The translations under genes were made by a program, and so were the position numbers. A stretch of DNA of 64,000 nt from assembly GCA_913775095.1 (NCBI GenBank), contig CAJYIW010000004.1, positions 270,658 to 334,657 of the forward strand, read 5' to 3'. This document shows positions 16,354 through 25,758 of the stretch, one piece after another (position 1 is the stretch's first letter; every line of letters begins with the position of its first letter). This DNA is from an uncultured Siphonobacter sp. (GTDB lineage: Bacteria > Bacteroidota > Bacteroidia > Cytophagales > Spirosomataceae). A model generated the notes under the pieces. The model saw only the letters and a list, made by a program, of their open reading frames with translations, ran no database searches and had not been told where the DNA came from.

Positions 16354-16779
16354 ATGAACGGACCTAGTTTAGCACCTTTAATCCTGGTAGTAGAAGACGA
16401 TAGGGACTACATTGATTTACTTGAACGGGGGCATAAACGTAGCCAAATATCCTGCGAGTTTAAGTTCGTGGAAACGGCAGAAAGTGCCCTGGATTTTCTG
16501 AACACGCACAGCTTTAGTCCCAATATCATTCTGCTGGATTATGATTTACCCGGTATGGACGGCCTGCAAATGGTGGATGAATTAAAGAAGTCGGTCTGGA
16601 AAGCCATTCCAATCCTGATGTTTTCCATCCATAATAATCCCAAACTGATTGAAGAAGCGTACCGGAGAGGGATAAATGCCTTCATTCCCAAACCCGAGGA
16701 ATACGGTTCCATTGTGGAACTATGGAATACCGTCTGTTCCTTCTGGGGAAATTACGTAAGCCTGCCCAACGTGGCTTAA
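16354..16779 (+). CDS. Stand-alone receiver (CheY-like) response regulator
   Basis: 141 residues consisting only of a receiver domain: acidic triad E14/D15/D16, phospho-acceptor D62 in LLDYDLPGMD, a conserved Ser in ILMFSIHN and a Lys in FIPKPEE. There is no output domain, so it must signal by protein contact or as a phosphorelay carrier. It is clearly paralogous to the protein at 38731-39156: both share MNG at the start, SCEF, IILLDYDLPGM and the C-terminal W-x-T-[VL]-CSFW. No cognate kinase is adjacent. Confidence 0.9.
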   Translation: MNGPSLAPLILVVEDDRDYIDLLERGHKRSQISCEFKFVETAESALDFLNTHSFSPNIILLDYDLPGMDGLQMVDELKKSVWKAIPILMFSIHNNPKLIEEAYRRGINAFIPKPEEYGSIVELWNTVCSFWGNYVSLPNVA

Positions 16780-16810
16780 TACCCCGTTTTGGTCCAGGGG
16801 TTACTAACAA

Positions 16811-16845
16811 AAACGGTCAACGAAATACTACTTCGTTGACCGTTT
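16811..16845. terminator. Bidirectional terminator
   Basis: AAACGGTCAACGAA and TTCGTTGACCGTTT form a 14-bp perfect stem with a 7-base loop between two convergent genes. Confidence 0.85.
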
Positions 16846-16869
16846 CTGCTGGCGGAACTATAGATCTTC

Positions 16870-17151
16870 TTACGCAAAATAGCTAACGCGTTGCACCTGC
16901 TCGGTGGGATACCAGCTGGAATCACGACGACGGACGGCTTCCGCAATCGTGGCTAATTGCTTCTTATTTAAATCCTCTGAATAAGCTGCCTCCAAATGCA
17001 TCGACTGGTTCTGACCGTCGTAGATACCTACGGCTTGCCGCTTGGGATCTGACTCTAATAAATCAACAATGCGTTGAGCATCGCTCAGGTTCTGACAGGG
17101 GACGTGCTGGTACTGACCTTTGAGTAAATATAAAACAGAATAACGTTTCAT
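16870..17151 (-). CDS. Small hypothetical protein
   Basis: 93 residues, probably cytoplasmic with an alpha/beta layout (YSVLYLLKGQYQHVPCQNL, then VDLLESDPKRQAVGIYDGQN, then EAVRRRDSSWYPTE). There is no signal peptide or membrane segment. Codon use matches the neighbours, so it is likely real. Function unknown. Confidence 0.6.
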   Translation of the reverse strand: MKRYSVLYLLKGQYQHVPCQNLSDAQRIVDLLESDPKRQAVGIYDGQNQSMHLEAAYSEDLNKKQLATIAEAVRRRDSSWYPTEQVQRVSYFA

Positions 17152-17577
17152 GTGATGGGTAGTTTATAGGGTATTCAAATGGGAAAAGTCCTAATTGTTT
17201 AGCAAAGTAACGAAGTAAAAATGAGAAAAGTTTAAACGCTTAAATGCAAAACCGGGGTTTAGTAAAAGTTCTTTACACGATCCAGTGATAATAGTAGTAA
17301 AGTACAATTTATGATAATTAATTATGATTTTTTTTATTGAAAAGACGGGCTTGCCCCTAAAAACGTCTAAGGATGCGGGTTACGGGTGAGTAACTACTCC
17401 TGACTAAGAGTCTAGTTACGAAGAAATCAGTCAGAGCTTTTATTTAATTAAGTAAATAATGGTATTGTACAATTTGTGGATTTCATGCAAATGCTTCCTG
17501 GTATAAAGAAAGTAAAGGGCCGGGGTAAGGAGATGTCGTCTAGTTTCAGAAAACGAACTTAAGGAATAGCGTTGGTT
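17152..17577. other. 426-bp AT-rich intergenic region between divergent genes
   Basis: It holds the promoters of the small protein gene (minus strand) and of the pectinesterase (plus strand, a long leader). TACTTTG occurs on the minus strand near 17215 and TACAATTTG on the plus strand near 17467. Both are one base off the TAnnTTTG spacing, so neither is certain. No gene is seen. Confidence 0.5.
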
Positions 17578-18552
17578 ATGAACAGATTTTTAGGGGTAGT
17601 AGTAGGGGTCCTGGCTGGTCTGACGGCAGCAGGTCAGAAGCAGAAACTAACGGTAGCCCCGGATGGGAGCGGCGATTATACAACCGTGCAGAAAGCTCTG
17701 GCGGCGGTGCCGGCGGGTAACAAACTTCGGATGACGATCTACATCAAAAAAGGCATTTACAAAGAAAAACTGAGGCTGGACTCAACTCAGCATCGGGTAA
17801 CGCTGGTGGGGGAAGATGTACGAAACACAATTTTGACGTTCGACGATTATTCCGGAAAAATGAGTCCATCAGGGCAGCCCTTCCGGACGTTTTCATCCAG
17901 CACCTTTACCATCAAATCAAACGATTTCAGGGCCGAAAACCTGACCTTCGAAAACTCCGCCGGACCCGTGGGGCAGGCCGTCGCCGTGTACGCCCCGGGA
18001 GACCGAATCGTATTCTATAACTGTCGCTTTCTGGGTAATCAGGATACGCTCTACGTGGGTATGCCGGGAGAATACGGCCGGCATTACTACAAGGATTGTT
18101 ACATCGAAGGCACCATCGATTTCATTTTTGGCTCGGCAACAGCGGTATTTGAGAACTGTACGATTTTCAGCAGGAAAGGCAGTAATTACATCACGGCCGC
18201 TTCAACGCCCAAAAATGAATCCTGGGGGCTGGTTTTTCTACAGTGCAGAATAACGGGTGATATGCCGGAACACAGCGTGTACCTCGGCCGGCCCTGGCGG
18301 GAGTACGCCCGAACGCATTTTATTCAATGTTATCTGGATAAACATATTAAACCCGAAGGCTGGCATAACTGGGATAAACCCGAAGCGGAAAAGACCGCCC
18401 ATTACGGAGAATACGAAAACTACGGCCCGGGAGCGAACCCCACGGATCGCGTAAAATGGTCCCATCAGCTTGAATCTCCCCGTCACCTTTATACCCCGCA
18501 GAAAATTCTACAGGGTAAGGATCGCTGGAATCCTCTGGCATTGGAGAAGTAA
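17578..18552 (+). CDS. Pectinesterase (CE8 pectin methylesterase)
   Basis: 324 residues with a signal peptide (residues 1-19). The right-handed beta-helix carries the CE8 active-site blocks: GQAVAVY (catalytic Gln), GNQDTLYV (Asp), GTIDFIFGSA (nucleophilic Asp) and YLGRPWREYA (Arg/Trp). It removes methyl esters from homogalacturonan so that lyases and hydrolases can act. I chose the ATG at 17578, preceded by AAGGAA, over an upstream TTG. It ends exactly where the convergent AraC gene ends. With the SusC/SusD pair at 20.9-25.7 kb and the rhamnosidase and esterase at 33.7-37.0 kb it suggests pectin use. Confidence 0.95.
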   Translation: MNRFLGVVVGVLAGLTAAGQKQKLTVAPDGSGDYTTVQKALAAVPAGNKLRMTIYIKKGIYKEKLRLDSTQHRVTLVGEDVRNTILTFDDYSGKMSPSGQPFRTFSSSTFTIKSNDFRAENLTFENSAGPVGQAVAVYAPGDRIVFYNCRFLGNQDTLYVGMPGEYGRHYYKDCYIEGTIDFIFGSATAVFENCTIFSRKGSNYITAASTPKNESWGLVFLQCRITGDMPEHSVYLGRPWREYARTHFIQCYLDKHIKPEGWHNWDKPEAEKTAHYGEYENYGPGANPTDRVKWSHQLESPRHLYTPQKILQGKDRWNPLALEK

Positions 18553-19482
18553 TCAGTGGAACGACTGCCGGTATTGCAAAGGTGAAAGATTGGTTTTATT
18601 CCTGAAAAGCTTGTTGAACGATTGAGGATACTCAAACCCAAACTGATAGGCGATCTCGCTAACGGATAACTGGGTGCTGGCCAGCAGAATCTTTGATTTT
18701 TCAATGAGATGATTCTGAATGTACTGCTGAGCCGATTGTCCCACCAGCGAACGGAGCATGTCGCTCAGGTACCCACTCGAAACGTTGATGGCACTGGCGA
18801 GTAATTCCACCGTGAGCAGGCCCTGCGTCAGGGCTTTGTTATTTTCGTAATAGTCGTCAATGAAGTGGTCGATACGGGTTAACAGATCATGGTTGAGGGG
18901 TTTACGCGTGATGAACTGGCGATTGTAGTACCGGTTGGCATGGGTCAGCAACAGCTCAAGATTGGCAAGGATGACCTCCTGACTGAAAGCATCAATGGGC
19001 GATTGATATTCGGTTTCAATGTTCTGAAAAATCTTCGTAATCATGTGCTCTTCCTTTTCGGAAAGGTGCAGAGCTTCATTGGCGGTATAGTTAAAAAATC
19101 CGTAATCCTTTATCTTTTTCGCCAGGGGAAAATTCCGTATGAAGTCGGGATGAAAAGAGAGGCTGAGGCCTGAGACTTCATACGTTTCTTCACTCTGATT
19201 GGTCAGGATTTGATTCGGCGACAGAAAAGACAGCACACCTTCCTCAAAATCATAGTAACTGTGGCCGTATTTGAATTTGCCTTTAAAGCCTTTTTTTAGC
19301 GAAATACAGTAAAAACCCAGCATAAAAGGCTGCATCAGCTCTTCGGCCTGGTGCATGGAATCCTCCAGCCGAAAGACGGTGACCAAAGGATGGAGCGGTT
19401 TGGGTAACTTCAGGATACGGTGTTGCTCCGTAATGCTACCCATGTGAAAAGGAGCGTAAGGTGCTTTCATGGGCGAAGGCAT
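18553..19482 (-). CDS. AraC-family transcriptional regulator
   Basis: 309 residues. An N-terminal cupin-like sensing half (about 30-180) is followed by the double helix-turn-helix of AraC (about 200-305), including LLTVELLASAINVSSGYLSD and SEIAYQFGFEYPQSFNKLFR, with the conserved final LSPLQYRQS. The aldo/keto reductase gene lies 41 bases upstream on the same strand. AraC regulators of this type often control a neighbouring reductase or oxidoreductase, so regulation of the aldo/keto reductase is a fair inference. The 3' end abuts the pectinesterase stop with no spacer. Confidence 0.92.
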   Translation of the reverse strand: MPSPMKAPYAPFHMGSITEQHRILKLPKPLHPLVTVFRLEDSMHQAEELMQPFMLGFYCISLKKGFKGKFKYGHSYYDFEEGVLSFLSPNQILTNQSEETYEVSGLSLSFHPDFIRNFPLAKKIKDYGFFNYTANEALHLSEKEEHMITKIFQNIETEYQSPIDAFSQEVILANLELLLTHANRYYNRQFITRKPLNHDLLTRIDHFIDDYYENNKALTQGLLTVELLASAINVSSGYLSDMLRSLVGQSAQQYIQNHLIEKSKILLASTQLSVSEIAYQFGFEYPQSFNKLFRNKTNLSPLQYRQSFH

Positions 19483-19523
19483 AGGTTAGGAGCAGAAAGC
19501 TGTTTTCTGCTCCCGTTTGTTAG

Positions 19524-20528
19524 TTATTGATTGACCATTTGCATACCCGTCTCATCATAACGGTCGCCGGTTGCGGTGCCTAACGGAATGATGCGTTCCA
19601 GTTGCTCCAGGTCCTCCGAAGTCAGCGTAACCTCCGCTGCTGCCAGATTCTGCTCTACGTATTTGATCCGCTTGGTTCCCGGAATGGGCACCACTCCCTG
19701 AGATAATACCCAGGCCAACGCCAGCTGCGAAGGAGTAATTCCTTTCGCCTCGGCCATTTTTTCAAGGTCACGCTGGATCTCCACATTTTTATCAAATTGT
19801 TCTCCCTGAAAACGGGGCATGGCAGTTCTGAAATCGTCGGCTTTCAGGTCAGAGGCACTTTTCAGGACGCCGGTCAGTAAACCTCTGCCCAGGGGTGAAT
19901 AAGCTACCAGTCCGATGCCCAGCTCCCGTAAAGTGGCCAGGATTCCCTGTTCTTCAATGGTGCGTTCAAACAGTGAATACTCCGACTGAACGACAGTTAA
20001 GGGATGAATGGTGTGAGCTTTACGAATGGTTTCCGAACCTACTTCCGATAAACCAATGTATCGAACCTTACCTTCTTTCACTAACTCGGCCATGGCTTCG
20101 AGGGTTTCCTCAATGGGCGTCGTGGTGTCGACACGGTGAAGGTAATACAGATCGATGTAATCCGTTCCCAGATTTTTCAGGGACCGTTCAGCGGCTTTTT
20201 TGACGTACTCTTTTTTCCCGTTGATCTTCCAGGTTAGGCTACCCGTATCGTCAATTTCATAGCCAAATTTAGTACCGATGAGGTAGCGGTCACGGTTGCC
20301 TTTAATGGCTTTGGCCACCAGCTGTTCATTGATCAGTGGACCGTATAAATCAGCCGTATCCAGAAAATTTCCGCCCAGTTCATACGATCGGTGAATCGTG
20401 GTGATGGCTTCCGCTTCGTTAGCCCGACCATAAATGTCCATGTGGGCCATGCCCGTCATGCCCATGCATCCCAGACCGATTTCGGGTACGATCAGACCCT
20501 GGGTTCCCAGTTTGATTTGCTTTACCAT
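19524..20528 (-). CDS. Aldo/keto reductase
   Basis: 334 residues forming a TIM-barrel NADPH-dependent reductase of the AKR superfamily. Visible are LGTQGLIVPEIGLGCMGMTG at the start, the catalytic Asp and Tyr in GGNFLDTADLYG, IDLYYLHRVD (catalytic His), GKVRYIGLSEV and the cofactor-binding end VVPIPGTKRIKYVEQNL. It resembles the YakC/pyridoxal-reductase-like AKR11-13 subgroup. The substrate is unknown; it probably detoxifies aldehydes or reduces sugars. It is transcribed with the AraC regulator. Confidence 0.93.
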   Translation of the reverse strand: MVKQIKLGTQGLIVPEIGLGCMGMTGMAHMDIYGRANEAEAITTIHRSYELGGNFLDTADLYGPLINEQLVAKAIKGNRDRYLIGTKFGYEIDDTGSLTWKINGKKEYVKKAAERSLKNLGTDYIDLYYLHRVDTTTPIEETLEAMAELVKEGKVRYIGLSEVGSETIRKAHTIHPLTVVQSEYSLFERTIEEQGILATLRELGIGLVAYSPLGRGLLTGVLKSASDLKADDFRTAMPRFQGEQFDKNVEIQRDLEKMAEAKGITPSQLALAWVLSQGVVPIPGTKRIKYVEQNLAAAEVTLTSEDLEQLERIIPLGTATGDRYDETGMQMVNQ

Positions 20529-20897
20529 TGGCTTTTTCGTTGATTTTAAATCCAGGGCAAAGGTCTGTCACTGCCGCTGAGCAAAGGTATCCGAATTGCG
20601 GATGATTGTATCTGGATTTTCGGCAGTGGGGCAGGAGGAAGAGTGAAGGCAGGAAGTAATTTGTTAAAAAAAGAACCGCGTGTTCGGAGTCAGAAACTTG
20701 AAATTTTAAAAATTATGAATTTTAAAAAGGCCGTTTAAATAGAAATAAACCAATAAATAGTAGACTTTCATACAAAAATAGATAAAGAATTTACTGGATA
20801 GTTTCTAAAATTTCCGTCATGCCTATGCAGGGTATCAGGAATGATGATCCTTTTCACGAAGTAGCCCATTCAGGCGACCTAATATAACTTTCTCACT
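20529..20897. promoter_or_regulatory. AT-rich divergent regulatory region with an 11-bp direct repeat
   Basis: AATTTTAAAAA occurs twice, at 20702-20712 and 20718-20728, with a 16-base period in the region between the aldo/keto reductase and the SusC gene. Two in-phase half-sites for a regulator are possible. No certain promoter match is visible and there is no gene. Confidence 0.4.
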
Positions 20898-23800
20898 ATG
20901 ACTCGACACCTACCTTTCAAAGAAGGGTTGCTCCATTTTGGACATGCCGTCCTGATTCTTCTGTGCCTCTGGGCGGGGAGGGTAACGGCCCAAACCACCC
21001 GCGAACGAACCATTACGGGCACGGTTAAAGATGAGTCCGGGGCGACACTTCCCGGCGTAAGTATCCTACGCAAAGGAACCCAGCAGGGAACCACTACAAA
21101 CGAAGAAGGAAACTACCGCCTGACCTTTACTCAGGAAGGAGCTACCCTGATTTTCTCCTACGTGGGATATACGCCTCAGGAAGTATCCGTTGGAGCGGGC
21201 TCCGTCGTAGATGTTACCCTGAAGGCAGACTCCAAAGCATTAACTGAAGTCGTGGTCGTGGGGTACGGAACGCAGAAAAAAGCCGAAGTAAGTACGGCCG
21301 TGGGAAGCATTGAAGGCAAGACCATCGCCGACCGTGGCACGGTAAGTCCCCTGCAGGCCGCTCAGGGTCAGATTGCCGGGGTGGACATTTCCGCCGGATC
21401 GGGTCGGGCCGGAGCCGGATTTTCCGTGCAGATTCGGGGACAGAACTCGCTGGCGGGTGGTCAGCCCCTGTACGTGGTGGACGGAGTCATTGTGCCGGAC
21501 ATTAACTTCCTCAACCCGCAGGACATCTCGAAAATGGACGTGCTGAAAGATGCCGCTTCCACGGCGATTTACGGTTCGCGGGGTTCGAATGGGGTTATTC
21601 TCATCACGACGAAAGGCGGGTCTAACATCAAGGGACGTTCCGAAATTTCTTATGATGGGTACTACGGCGTACGTCAGGTCGCCCGGATGCCTCATTTCAT
21701 GTCCGGTCCGGAATTCTGGGAATACCGTCAAAATACCTTCATTTCACCGGAATTAATTGCGGGTCGTACGAACTATGACAATACCATCGGAAGTCTGGGT
21801 AACCCGCTGGTGCAGCAACGGGTCGCCAATAACGATTATACCAACTGGCGTGACCTGGTGTTACGGACGGGTACGCAAATGAACCACTGGCTGACGATTA
21901 CCGGAGCAAGCGATAAAAACACGGTTCAGTACCTGATCGGGGCGGGGTATCAGAAAGAGAAAGGAAACCTGTTACAGGAAAACCTGGACCGTTATAACTT
22001 CAAGGCCAGCGTAGACGGCAAAATCAACGACCACTGGTCGGCCGGGATGAGCATGAACTTTTCACTTTCCGACAATGAGCGGGGAAGTGACGACGCCGTT
22101 CGGAATGCCTTCAACATGGCCCCGATTTTCAAACCTTACGACGATAATGGAAATCTGATTTTCCGCCCCGGACAAATTCCCGTACCGAATAGCACTACGG
22201 TTTCCAGCTTTACCAGTACGGTAAACCCTCTGCTGGAGATTCCAAACACGCAAAACAATACCCGCCGTCTGTTCGGCGTGGGGAATCTGTACCTGCAATA
22301 CAGCCTGAACGACTGGCTCGACCTGCGGACTACCTTTTCGCCGAGCGTAAACTTCCAGCGGAACGGCCGTTACTGGGGATCTCTGACCGGCGTGGGGGAT
22401 GGTCTGTTACCCGATGCCCAGCGGGAGACCACGCAGTCCCTTTCGTACATTTTCGATAACATTGCCACCGTTCGCAAGAACTTCGGAGAACACCGCTTTA
22501 CGTTTACGGGACTGTTCAGTATGCAGAAAGACCGTTTCGAAGGAGATGGCTTACGCGTGAATGACCTGCCTTTTAACTCCTCCTATTACAACTTAGGTTC
22601 CTCGACAAACCGTCAGTCGGGCACGAGCTTCTTCCGTCAGGTCTCCATCCTGTCGTACATGGCTCGTTTGAACTACGTGTTCAGGGATCGTTATTTTGCT
22701 ACAATCGCCACTCGCTGGGATGGCTCCTCCAAACTGGCCGAAGGTCATAAGTGGTCTACGTTCCCCTCGCTGGCTCTGGGATGGCAGATGACGGAAGAAA
22801 ACTTCCTGAAATCAGCCAATTTTATCAGCGATCTGAAACTGCGGGTCAGTGCGGGGATTGCGGGGAATAACAACAACATCAGTGCTTACGAAAGCCAGAT
22901 GAACCTGAGTGATCCTACGTTTTATGATTACGGTGGAACGGTGGCCCTGGGCTATGCTCCCAGCCGCCTGCCCAACCCCGGTTTAACCTGGGAACGCACG
23001 CGGGAACTGGATTTAGGGCTGGATTATGGCTTCTTCAACGGACGTATCTCCGGTACGTTAGACGTGTACAACAAGCTTTCGCGTGGTATCCTGATGAATC
23101 GGGATATTCCCATCGAGACGGGCTGGAGTTCTATTAAAGACAACGTAGGTTCGGTTCGTAACAAAGGAATTGAATTCTCGATCCGCACCGTTAACATTTC
23201 CGGCAAGGATTTCTCCTGGACTACCTCCCTGAACTTTGCCCGGAACCGCAACGAAATCGTTGACCTGCTCGATAAAAAAGAAGATCTGGTGGGTAACTGG
23301 TGGTTCATTGGCCGACCCATCAATGTTAACTATACCTACGTTTCGGACGGGATCTGGCAGGAAAGCGAGCGGGAGCAGGCTCTGAAGTACGGACAGTTAC
23401 CCGGCCAGGCCCGCGTGAAGGATCTCAATAACGATGGACGAATCAACAGCACGGACGACCGGGCCATCATTGGTCAGAAAGATCCGAAATGGACGGGCGG
23501 TTTCTCGACTTCGTTTACGTACAAAAAGTTTGATTTGTCGGCTTCGGTTTTTGCCCGTCAGGGTCAGCAGGTGTACAGTGCCTTCCACAGCATTTTCCTG
23601 AACTACGCAGATCGGGGTACGAACAAGATTTATGAAAATTACTACATGGCCGATAACACGGTAACGCCTTCCCGCTCTTCCAACACGTATCCCATGCCCA
23701 ACAACATTGGTCCTTACTGGTCGGGAGTAACGGGCGTAGGGTATTACAAGGATGCCTCTTTTGTGAAAGTTCAGAACATTGTGCTGGGCTATACCCTGCC

Positions 23801-24020
23801 TAACTACCTGCTCAATAAAGTCGGTGTGAAAAGCCTGCGGGTCTACGCGAACGTACTGAATCCTTTCGTGTGGACGAAGTACAATGGCTTTGATCCCGAA
23901 AATGCCAGCGGTATTGATCCCACTACGAACTCGAACATCAGTAACACGACTACGGGTAACATCAACAACACGGGTCCGAGCACGGTTACGTACCAATTTG
24001 GTCTGAACCTCAAATTCTAA
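20898..24020 (+). CDS. susC: SusC/RagA-type TonB-dependent outer-membrane transporter
   Basis: 1040 residues. It has a signal peptide (to about residue 34), a CarboxypepD_reg-like domain (about 38-115, with TLPGVSILRKGTQQGTTTNE), a plug (about 120-235, with QPLYVVDGVIVPDINFLNP and VLKDAASTAIYGSRGSNGVI), and a barrel ending in the aromatic terminus YQFGLNLKF. There is no STN domain, so it is not tied to a FecR/sigma pair. The SusD gene follows after 12 bases, which gives the classic pedal-bin import pair. The glycan is not revealed by the sequence; pectin-derived oligosaccharides fit the nearby pectinesterase but there is no hydrolase inside this pair. Confidence 0.96.
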   Translation: MTRHLPFKEGLLHFGHAVLILLCLWAGRVTAQTTRERTITGTVKDESGATLPGVSILRKGTQQGTTTNEEGNYRLTFTQEGATLIFSYVGYTPQEVSVGAGSVVDVTLKADSKALTEVVVVGYGTQKKAEVSTAVGSIEGKTIADRGTVSPLQAAQGQIAGVDISAGSGRAGAGFSVQIRGQNSLAGGQPLYVVDGVIVPDINFLNPQDISKMDVLKDAASTAIYGSRGSNGVILITTKGGSNIKGRSEISYDGYYGVRQVARMPHFMSGPEFWEYRQNTFISPELIAGRTNYDNTIGSLGNPLVQQRVANNDYTNWRDLVLRTGTQMNHWLTITGASDKNTVQYLIGAGYQKEKGNLLQENLDRYNFKASVDGKINDHWSAGMSMNFSLSDNERGSDDAVRNAFNMAPIFKPYDDNGNLIFRPGQIPVPNSTTVSSFTSTVNPLLEIPNTQNNTRRLFGVGNLYLQYSLNDWLDLRTTFSPSVNFQRNGRYWGSLTGVGDGLLPDAQRETTQSLSYIFDNIATVRKNFGEHRFTFTGLFSMQKDRFEGDGLRVNDLPFNSSYYNLGSSTNRQSGTSFFRQVSILSYMARLNYVFRDRYFATIATRWDGSSKLAEGHKWSTFPSLALGWQMTEENFLKSANFISDLKLRVSAGIAGNNNNISAYESQMNLSDPTFYDYGGTVALGYAPSRLPNPGLTWERTRELDLGLDYGFFNGRISGTLDVYNKLSRGILMNRDIPIETGWSSIKDNVGSVRNKGIEFSIRTVNISGKDFSWTTSLNFARNRNEIVDLLDKKEDLVGNWWFIGRPINVNYTYVSDGIWQESEREQALKYGQLPGQARVKDLNNDGRINSTDDRAIIGQKDPKWTGGFSTSFTYKKFDLSASVFARQGQQVYSAFHSIFLNYADRGTNKIYENYYMADNTVTPSRSSNTYPMPNNIGPYWSGVTGVGYYKDASFVKVQNIVLGYTLPNYLLNKVGVKSLRVYANVLNPFVWTKYNGFDPENASGIDPTTNSNISNTTTGNINNTGPSTVTYQFGLNLKF

Positions 24021-24032
24021 ACCAGCATTCGC

Positions 24033-25700
24033 ATGAAATCTATAAAAATGGCAGCCCTGCTTCTCGGCCTCCTGTTCACGGGCAGTGGTTGCAATGACTT
24101 TCTGAAAGAAGACAATAAATCCAATATGGTATCCGACGAGTATTATGCTACTTCCGAAGGGTACGAAAAATTAATCAATGCCGCGTATTCTTCCATGCGT
24201 ACCGTCTACGCCGCCCCCTGGGTGTTCTGTGCCGGAACGGATATGTACGTGGAAGGTCGTAGCCAGCAACCAGTGGGCATTAGTGAGTACCAGAACCTGA
24301 TTGCCGATGACAACGAAGTACTGAGCTTTTACACCAACGTGTATAAGTCGATCCAGGTAACCAATACGGCCCTGTACTTTAATGATAAGACGGCCAATGC
24401 TTCGACCTTATCGAATCGAAAGGGAGAGATGCAGTTCCTGAGGGCGTTTGATTACTTCCTGATGGTGCAAACTTTCGGCGGGGTAGCTCTGGTGACGGAT
24501 CGTTTTACGGCACCCGTTGAAACCTTCAGGCGAAATTCGGCTCAGGAGGTCTACGACTTTATTATTAAGGAAATGACGGAGGCTCTGGAACTGGTTCCGG
24601 CTACTACTCCCAATTTTGGCCGGATCACCAAACGGGCCGTGCAGCACATGCTGGCCAAAGTCTATCTGACTCGAGGCTACGAAACCTTCGGTACGGCGGA
24701 TGATTTCCAGAAAGCAGCCACGTTTGCGGATGCCGCCATTGCAGGTCAGGGACTAACCATTCCCTTTGAAGATGTCTTTTTCCCCGGCAACGAGCGGAAT
24801 GCGGAAATTCTTTTCTCCATCCAGTGGGATCCTTCCTCATTACCCACCGCGAACAGCGGCGGCAACACCCAGGCCGCTTATTTCGGACCTTACTTCGGTG
24901 GTCAGGGCGGTGTGGAAGGTTATCCTTACCGCACCTACACGCTTTGCCCCACGATGTACACGTTCGATCTGTTCACGGAAACGGATGCTCGTTTTGACGC
25001 GACCTTTATGATTAATTTCTATCAGCGGTATTATGATTATTACACCCGCCGTTCGGAACGCAGTCAGCTCAACGTCAAGTATTACTACGCTCCGAAGTGG
25101 GCCAGCAGCCCGGCGGCTATTGCGGCCTGGAAGGCGGCCGATCCGACTCGCCGGAACAATGCGGTCGTGTATCCTTATAATGGAACGGCCTGGGAGGCCA
25201 GCCGCACCGTAGTGCTGGATAACTATACCCCATCGGTCAAAAAATTTGATGACCCGGCCTCGCAGTTTGGCAGCAACACCAGTACCCGTGATCTATTCGT
25301 AGCCCGGCTGGGAGAAACCTATCTCATTGCTGCGGAAGCTTATTTCAAAATGGGGAATACCTCACTGGCCGCCGAGCGGATCAACGTGGTTCGGAAAAGA
25401 GCGGCCAAGTCGGGAGCGGAAACCAGCATGCAGATTCGTCCGACGGATGTAACGATTGAGTTCATTCTCGACGAACGGGGTCGCGAGCTGGTGGGAGAGT
25501 ATCACCGCTGGTTTGATCTGAAGCGTACAGGAACACTGGTGGCCCGTGCGAAGCGGTATAATAAAGACATCAGCAAATGGGTGAACAACGGTATTGATCC
25601 GTTTGTAGGCGTAGGCGGACAATTAAAAATCCTTCGCCCGATTCCTAACCGTGCTCTGGATCTGAACCAGGGTGAGTTTGCTCAGAATCCTGGGTATTAA
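24033..25700 (+). CDS. susD: SusD/RagB-family outer-membrane lipoprotein
   Basis: 555 residues. The lipoprotein signal peptide ends at C20 (LLFTGSGCNDFLKED). The tetratricopeptide-like helical SusD fold shows MQFLRAFDYFLMVQTFGGVA, ARLGETYLIAAEAYFKMGNT and the C-terminal ERGRELVGEYHRWFDLKRTG-type block (here DERGRELVGEYHRWFDLKR). It caps the SusC barrel at the cell surface and binds ligand. It is transcribed with SusC and followed by a strong terminator. Confidence 0.96.
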   Translation: MKSIKMAALLLGLLFTGSGCNDFLKEDNKSNMVSDEYYATSEGYEKLINAAYSSMRTVYAAPWVFCAGTDMYVEGRSQQPVGISEYQNLIADDNEVLSFYTNVYKSIQVTNTALYFNDKTANASTLSNRKGEMQFLRAFDYFLMVQTFGGVALVTDRFTAPVETFRRNSAQEVYDFIIKEMTEALELVPATTPNFGRITKRAVQHMLAKVYLTRGYETFGTADDFQKAATFADAAIAGQGLTIPFEDVFFPGNERNAEILFSIQWDPSSLPTANSGGNTQAAYFGPYFGGQGGVEGYPYRTYTLCPTMYTFDLFTETDARFDATFMINFYQRYYDYYTRRSERSQLNVKYYYAPKWASSPAAIAAWKAADPTRRNNAVVYPYNGTAWEASRTVVLDNYTPSVKKFDDPASQFGSNTSTRDLFVARLGETYLIAAEAYFKMGNTSLAAERINVVRKRAAKSGAETSMQIRPTDVTIEFILDERGRELVGEYHRWFDLKRTGTLVARAKRYNKDISKWVNNGIDPFVGVGGQLKILRPIPNRALDLNQGEFAQNPGY

Positions 25701-25716
25701 CAGAAAAAAATCGCTT

Positions 25717-25758
25717 AAAAGTAAGGGCCATTTCCGCAGGGGAGTGGCCCTTACTTTT
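25717..25758. terminator. Terminator of the SusC/SusD operon
   Basis: AAAAGTAAGGGCCA and TGGCCCTTACTTTT form a 14-bp perfect stem 17 bases after the susD stop. Confidence 0.9.

Noticed and set aside
23397..23996. 199-codon antisense frame inside the SusC gene
   Set aside because: Typical shadow of a GC-biased gene; the plus-strand SusC frame is unambiguous.
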